Assembly: GCA_035526665.1 (NCBI GenBank)
Contig: DATLBY010000482.1
Coordinates: forward strand, 1 to 9,856
Length of the DNA stretch: 9,856 nucleotides
Reading direction: 5' to 3'
Source of the DNA: DATLBY01 sp035526665
GTDB taxonomy: Bacteria; Acidobacteriota; Terriglobia; Bryobacterales; Bryobacteraceae
Under the pieces are notes generated by a model, which had not been told where the DNA came from, searched no databases, and saw nothing but the letters and a program-made list of their open reading frames with translations. Positions 6,934-9,856 of the stretch are shown here, piece by piece (position 1 is the first letter of the stretch; every line of letters starts with the position of its first letter). The position numbers and the translations under genes are program-made.

Positions 6934-7441
6934 TCTGATAATCGCTTTTGCTGACCAGGCCAACGTGCGTGGCGGCAATCTTCCCGCTTCGATCGATCAC
7001 AAATGTAGTGGGAAGCGAATCTACACCGCCGTAGAGAGACCCGAGGCTATCGTCGCCCACCGCCATGCGGTAGTTGATGTGTTTTTCAGCCATGTACGGC
7101 TTGACCGCTTTCCAGCCGTCTTCGTCCATGGAAATACCAACGACCGCGAACCCCTTGTCTTTATACTTCTGCTCGAATTCGATGAACCAGGGGATTTCGA
7201 CCTTGCACGGTCCGCACCAAGTGGCCCAGAAGTTCAACAAGACCACTTTCCCTTTATAGTCGGACAGCTTTACCGGCTTGCCATCCGAGTCCTTCAATGA
7301 AAAATCGGGCGCCATTTTTCGGCGATCGTCCGGCTTAACCGACGCCGCGCGGACGTCTTCCGTTGACTTGGTGCAGCCGCCAAGGAAAAGCGCCGCGCCA
7401 GCCAGGCCGGCCACCAGCACACCGCGAAAAAGTTGATTCAC
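6860..7441 (-). CDS. TlpA/ResA-like thioredoxin-fold lipoprotein
   Basis: Membrane-anchored, periplasm-facing thiol-disulfide oxidoreductase of the TlpA/ResA/AhpC-TSA type. With the GTG start the product is 193 residues. The N-terminus has a hydrophobic stretch ending in a lipobox, LGGC, with Cys23 as the lipidated residue. The thioredoxin core follows: APDFSL, LNFWATWCGPC with Cys76 and Cys79, VGISMDED, and the cis-proline loop SLPTTFVID (Pro144). Such proteins reduce disulfides in partners such as apocytochrome c or other exported proteins; the actual partner is not shown here. I prefer GTG at 7441 because AGGAG lies six bases before it; an in-frame ATG at 7456 would add five residues but has no ribosome site. 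The last 24 codons or so overlap the next gene and form a loose Gly/Pro/Ala-rich tail beyond the fold. Confidence 0.9.
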   Translation of the reverse strand: MNQLFRGVLVAGLAGAALFLGGCTKSTEDVRAASVKPDDRRKMAPDFSLKDSDGKPVKLSDYKGKVVLLNFWATWCGPCKVEIPWFIEFEQKYKDKGFAVVGISMDEDGWKAVKPYMAEKHINYRMAVGDDSLGSLYGGVDSLPTTFVIDRSGKIAATHVGLVSKSDYQNEIEQLIGSRPGSGAPNHAARGAN

Positions 7442-7447
7442 CCGGTT

Positions 7448-7452
7448 CTCCT
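7448..7452 (-). promoter_or_regulatory. Ribosome binding site of the thioredoxin lipoprotein gene
   Basis: AGGAG on the minus strand, with six bases (AACCGG) before GTG at 7441. It is the only strong Shine-Dalgarno that I found at a gene start in the window. It decides the GTG start over the ATG at 7456, which would place this site inside the coding sequence. Confidence 0.65.
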
Positions 7453-7458
7453 GCATAG

Positions 7459-7464
7459 ATTATA
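7459..7464 (-). promoter_or_regulatory. Candidate internal -10 box before the thioredoxin gene
   Basis: A perfect TATAAT on the minus strand that overlaps the TAA stop (7460-7462) of the HEXXH gene. Initiation 6-7 bases downstream would start the message at about 7452, exactly at the AGGAG ribosome site. No good -35 is visible. It could give the redox and glycosyltransferase genes their own transcript. Confidence 0.35.
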
Positions 7465-7975
7465 TCGACAACGGACCGCCGCGAAGGGTGACTAGCATCC
7501 AGTCGTGGCGCGCTTTGCGAAACGACGGCGCTAAAGTGCGTTCAGAATACTTTCCCGGCTTGCCGAAAACCCAGCCGCCGGTGTCGCAGAAGCTCTCGCA
7601 CAGATATTCGCGCCAGCGCTTCGATCGCAACGCGCGATCTTCGGGAGTAAGCGCCTCCTTCATCGACTCGGCGGACCAGCCAAGCTCACCCCGCGCGCGG
7701 CGGTCAAATTCCCGATCTACCAGCTCCTGATACGACGCGCGCACCGAATTCCCCGCACGCGACCATACAAAATGAAAGACTTCGTGAATAAAAATCCGGG
7801 TAAGATGGCGGGGAGTTGCCAGCAAATCCTCATCGAGGATGATGCGCCGCTTGCGCAGGAACGTACCCGCCAGCACCGCAGTTCCTTTGGTGGATTTAGA
7901 CAGGAGCTTGCCGCGATAGGCGGTCAGCTCCGGCCGGTAGCTCACGTTTATACGTCGGCCGCGCAACTCCGGCAT
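7460..7975 (-). CDS. Putative HEXXH zinc metallopeptidase, family not recognised
   Basis: A 171-residue protein that I cannot assign to a named family. HEVFH at residues 64-68 lies in a hydrophobic helix (IFIHEVFHFVW), the classic HEXXH zinc-binding form with Glu65 as general base. WREYLCESFCDTGGW at 122-135 offers Glu127 (or Asp131) as a third ligand, 59 residues after the HEXXH, as in gluzincin-like or SprT/ImmA-like small peptidases. There is no signal peptide, and the N-terminus is basic (RGRR, RKRR near 41-44), so a cytoplasmic place is likely. The ATG at 7975 is the only ordinary start after the preceding gene's stop; the open frame upstream to 8146 only overlaps the isomerase gene. It lies 49 bases after the isomerase gene and just before the thioredoxin gene, so it is probably co-transcribed. 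Its substrate is unknown; enzymatic activity is inferred from the motif only. Confidence 0.75.
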   Translation of the reverse strand: MPELRGRRINVSYRPELTAYRGKLLSKSTKGTAVLAGTFLRKRRIILDEDLLATPRHLTRIFIHEVFHFVWSRAGNSVRASYQELVDREFDRRARGELGWSAESMKEALTPEDRALRSKRWREYLCESFCDTGGWVFGKPGKYSERTLAPSFRKARHDWMLVTLRGGPLSI

Positions 7976-8024
7976 GTAACCGAAGATTGCGTCAGAAATT
8001 GGCCAACTGAAAGAAAATAAACAG

Positions 8025-8933
8025 TTACTTGGCTTCTGGCGATTTCGTAAAAAATGCTTCGTTTTCAAATTTAACACTGGATTGGTTCTTAGTCTCCTGC
8101 TGCCACTTCTGAAATCCTTGTTCTTTGAGGGTTCGGAAGATCTCATCTTTCACCTGATCGTAGGGTAAGACGCCGGTGGATTGAGCTTTGAAGACGTAGA
8201 AACCGTTTTCATGCCGGATCGGATCGCTAACATCCCCTTCTTTTAGCGCAAGTACAGCATTCTTCATGACTTCCGGGACTTGGTTGGTGGTAGGACGAAT
8301 CCCCAGCCCCAGATCGCCACCCTTTTCCGCGGAATTCGGATCCTCCGAATACTCCTTGACTAATTTCACGAAATCCTCACCTGCCCGTGCCTTTTTAACA
8401 ACTTCCGCGGCGCGGGTGGACGCTTCTGCCTCTGTCAGCAGCTTCTTCCCCTTTGCGTCCGGCGCAGCCAAAATGGTTTTCGAAAACGGAACATAGATCA
8501 GTTTGGCCTTGGTTTCCCGGAACTTGTCCTTATTCTTGTCGTAGTACTGCTTCTGGTCTTCAGCCGACACGGGAACCTGGACATTCATTTCCGCGAATTG
8601 GCCTTGCACGAGCGTATACATCCGGTAAAAGGCCAGTTGGTCCTTATACGGGCTCTTCTGATCCAGCTTATTCTTCATCGCGAGATCTTCTATCACCGAG
8701 TACCACGCATATTGCCGCAGGAACTCCTTTGGATTCATAGAATAAGCCTGTTGCACCTGGGGCGGCGAGTTCTGCACGATCCGCTGGATCTCGCCAGCCG
8801 TCATCTTCTTCCCGTTGACCTCGGCCACCACGGTGGCGGGGGGGATGGAGGAGGGAATAGCCATTGGCGGCACAGGAGTAGCCTGACCGAACAGGGAGGC
8901 AGCAATCACAAATAGAGCACCACAAGTTTTCAT
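8025..8933 (-). CDS. Secreted parvulin-type peptidyl-prolyl cis-trans isomerase (SurA/PrsA-like)
   Basis: Periplasmic foldase that isomerises prolyl bonds and acts as chaperone for exported proteins. The 302-residue product begins with a short signal peptide (MKTCGALFVIAASLFGQA, cut near residue 18) and a Pro-rich linker. A SurA-N-like helical part follows, opening with VVAEVNGKKMTAGEI (35-49). The rotamase domain spans about 142-251, with AGEDFVKLVKEYSED (184-198), KGGDLGLG (204-211), VLALKEGDVSDPI and GFYVFKA (244-250). A helical tail ends in KSPEAK. The ATG at 8933 is chosen because it opens the signal peptide; the longer frame from 9098 would run into larC on the other strand. No Shine-Dalgarno is seen, but a TAAAAT box lies just upstream, suggesting a very short leader. 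It is the first gene of the minus-strand run and is divergent from larC. Confidence 0.93.
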   Translation of the reverse strand: MKTCGALFVIAASLFGQATPVPPMAIPSSIPPATVVAEVNGKKMTAGEIQRIVQNSPPQVQQAYSMNPKEFLRQYAWYSVIEDLAMKNKLDQKSPYKDQLAFYRMYTLVQGQFAEMNVQVPVSAEDQKQYYDKNKDKFRETKAKLIYVPFSKTILAAPDAKGKKLLTEAEASTRAAEVVKKARAGEDFVKLVKEYSEDPNSAEKGGDLGLGIRPTTNQVPEVMKNAVLALKEGDVSDPIRHENGFYVFKAQSTGVLPYDQVKDEIFRTLKEQGFQKWQQETKNQSSVKFENEAFFTKSPEAK

Positions 8934-8946
8934 ATGGACAACCGTA

Positions 8947-8952
8947 ATTTTA
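8947..8952 (-). promoter_or_regulatory. Candidate -10 box for the isomerase operon
   Basis: TAAAAT on the minus strand, 13 bases before the ATG at 8933. Initiation around 8940 would leave a leader of only about 7 bases. No strong -35 is visible; TTACGC or CTGCCT further upstream are weak candidates. Confidence 0.35.
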
Positions 8953-8973
8953 CCATTCCGGCGCGTAAGGCAG

Positions 8974-8992
8974 GTTTGTGAGCGCTTCAAAC
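8974..8992. promoter_or_regulatory. Imperfect palindrome in the divergent intergenic region
   Basis: GTTTGTGAGCGCTTCAAAC contains the self-complementary core AGCGCT and outer GTTTG/CAAAC arms, though the two symmetries are off-centre by half a base pair. It resembles LacI/GalR-family operators in general form. It lies about 30-50 bases upstream of the predicted isomerase start point and about 35-55 upstream of the larC one. The rest of the 150-base region holds only the two -10-like boxes. It may be chance. Confidence 0.2.
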
Positions 8993-9015
8993 GGCCTCGG
9001 GACGCGCAAGTCTGG

Positions 9016-9021
9016 CATAAT
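9016..9021 (+). promoter_or_regulatory. Candidate -10 box for larC
   Basis: CATAAT on the plus strand, 62 bases before the larC ATG. Initiation would fall near 9028, giving a leader of about 56 bases. No convincing -35 is present. Confidence 0.3.
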
Positions 9022-9083
9022 GCGGAGGAAGCTGTTCCGAGCCGCCGATCCGGCGATTGTAATGGGAAGCTCCGCCTCATCAC

Positions 9084-9856
9084 ATGAAACACTGCCATAT
9101 CGATGCATTCTCGGGAATCAGCGGCGACATGACGGTCGGCGCGCTGCTGGACGCCGGGGCCGATTTTGAGGCGCTCAGCCGTGCATTGGCCTTACTCGGC
9201 ACCGGCGCAACGATCCGGTTTGAGAAGACGAAACGAAAAGGTATTGCGGCCGGAAAGTTCCACGTCGATGGTGGAGAACAGAAGAGCCACCGCCACCTCT
9301 CCCACATCCTCAAGATGATCGACTCCGCTTCCCTGCCCGATCGCGTCAAGCGCATGTCCGCCGATGTGTTCACGCGCCTGGGAGAGGCCGAAGCCAAAGT
9401 CCATGCGCAGCCGCTGGAGAAGGTGCATTTCCACGAGGTGGGAGCCGTCGACTCCATCTGTGACATCGTGGGGGCCTGCTTCTGCCTGGATAACCTCGGC
9501 ATTGAATCGCTCTCAGCCGGGCCCCTAAACGTCGGCAGCGGCACCGTCAAAACTGATCATGGCGTGCTTCCGGTGCCCACTCCGGCTACCGCCGAGCTCC
9601 TTACCGGAAAACCGGTGTATGCCCGTGGGCCCGAGTTGGAGTTGACCACCCCCACCGGAGCCGCTATCGCCGGCACGCTCGTCTCCCGCTGGGGAGTGGT
9701 CCCGCCCATGGTGGTCTCAGCCACCGGCTACGGTGCCGGCGACAAGGATTTTCCGGAGCATGCCAACGTCCTGCGCGTGCTGATCGGCGAGACACAGCAA
9801 GCCTCCGAAGCGACCACCATCTCGGTGATTGAGACAAATATTGATGACACCACTCC
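9084..9856 (+). CDS. larC: Nickel-pincer cofactor (NPN) biosynthesis protein LarC, 3'-partial
   Basis: LarC is the CTP-dependent nickel insertase that puts Ni into the pyridinium dithio-dicarboxylate pincer, the cofactor of lactate racemase and related enzymes. The visible 257 codons match the N-terminal (LarC1) part: DAFSGISGDMTVGALLDAG at residues 7-25, KSHRHLSHI, EKVHFHEVGAVDSICDIVGA, GSGTVKTDHGVLPVPTPAT, TPTGAA, GYGAGDKDFP and, at the window edge, ETNIDD. The frame runs off the end of the window. ATG at 9084 is the only ordinary start after an in-frame TAA at 9060-9062; GGAAG lies 15 bases upstream, too far for a good ribosome site. The poly-histidine insertion many LarC proteins carry before the HRHL segment is reduced here to a short GGEQKSHRH stretch. 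No larB, larE or larA is in the window. Whether LarC1 and LarC2 are fused or joined by a frameshift cannot be seen. Confidence 0.93.
   Translation, partial: MKHCHIDAFSGISGDMTVGALLDAGADFEALSRALALLGTGATIRFEKTKRKGIAAGKFHVDGGEQKSHRHLSHILKMIDSASLPDRVKRMSADVFTRLGEAEAKVHAQPLEKVHFHEVGAVDSICDIVGACFCLDNLGIESLSAGPLNVGSGTVKTDHGVLPVPTPATAELLTGKPVYARGPELELTTPTGAAIAGTLVSRWGVVPPMVVSATGYGAGDKDFPEHANVLRVLIGETQQASEATTISVIETNIDDTT

Noticed and set aside
7976..8146. N-terminal extension of the HEXXH protein
   Set aside because: The added codons overlap the isomerase gene's end, are composition-poor for a protein of this kind, and have no conserved look; the ATG at 7975 is a clean start.
8934..9098. N-terminal extension of the isomerase to 9098
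   Set aside because: It would bury the signal peptide behind 55 Arg/Ser/Cys-rich residues and overlap larC on the other strand.
8978..9169. 63-codon plus-strand frame with a GGAGG inside it, upstream of and overlapping the larC start
   Set aside because: It runs out of frame through the well-conserved larC N-terminus, its product has no recognisable features, and the GGAGG lies inside the frame, not before its start.
9080..9550. Minus-strand open frame opposite larC
   Set aside because: larC on the plus strand is unmistakable; the antisense product is low-complexity Ser/Arg/Pro.
1..9856. CRISPR arrays, tRNA or rRNA genes, insertion sequences, phage genes
   Set aside because: No spaced direct repeats, no terminal inverted repeats with transposase, and no tRNA-like cloverleaf was noticed on either strand; nearly all sequence is assigned to protein genes.

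Overview
The window looks like chromosomal DNA of a GC-rich, didermic, soil-type bacterium. An acidobacterium of the Solibacter/Bryobacter kind is my best guess. It rests on the split glycine decarboxylase, the secreted NHL-propeller protein with SGDGGPA blades, the PMT-like membrane glycosyltransferase and the general protein style; no rRNA or marker gene settles it. I see no mobile element, CRISPR array, tRNA or rRNA. Coding density is very high: the longest gene-free stretch is 150 bases.

Layout. (1) Positions 1-2709, plus strand: the two halves of the glycine decarboxylase P protein, gcvPA (5' end outside the window) and gcvPB, separated by one base. (2) Positions 2783-4654, plus strand: a multi-membrane-span GT-C type glycosyltransferase with a large C-terminal extracytoplasmic part, beginning at a TTG directly behind a perfect TATAAT box. 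(3) Positions 8933 down to 4632, minus strand: a compact run of six genes that looks like one transcription unit. In transcription order these are a secreted parvulin-type peptidyl-prolyl isomerase, an unrecognised HEXXH protein, a TlpA-like thioredoxin lipoprotein, a stand-alone DsbD N-terminal-domain protein, a short GT9 (heptosyltransferase-like) glycosyltransferase, and a secreted six-bladed NHL propeller. Gaps and overlaps are +49, +18 (or +3), -74, -4 and +5 bases. The last gene meets the membrane glycosyltransferase tail to tail with a 23-base overlap. (4) Positions 9084-9856, plus strand: the first 257 codons of larC (nickel-pincer cofactor synthesis), divergent from the isomerase across a 150-base intergenic region.

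How it fits together. gcvPA/gcvPB is housekeeping one-carbon metabolism. The minus-strand run is mostly about the cell envelope: a periplasmic foldase, a thiol-disulfide pair (thioredoxin lipoprotein plus DsbD-alpha-like domain), a sugar transferase and a secreted propeller. The HEXXH protein has no export signal and is the unknown member. The points most worth a second look are the apparent CTG start of the GT9 gene inside a CTGA stop/start overlap, the 74-base overlap between the two redox genes, the DsbD N-domain made without its membrane domain, and the HEXXH protein. Nothing here amounts to a clearly new defence or mobile system.
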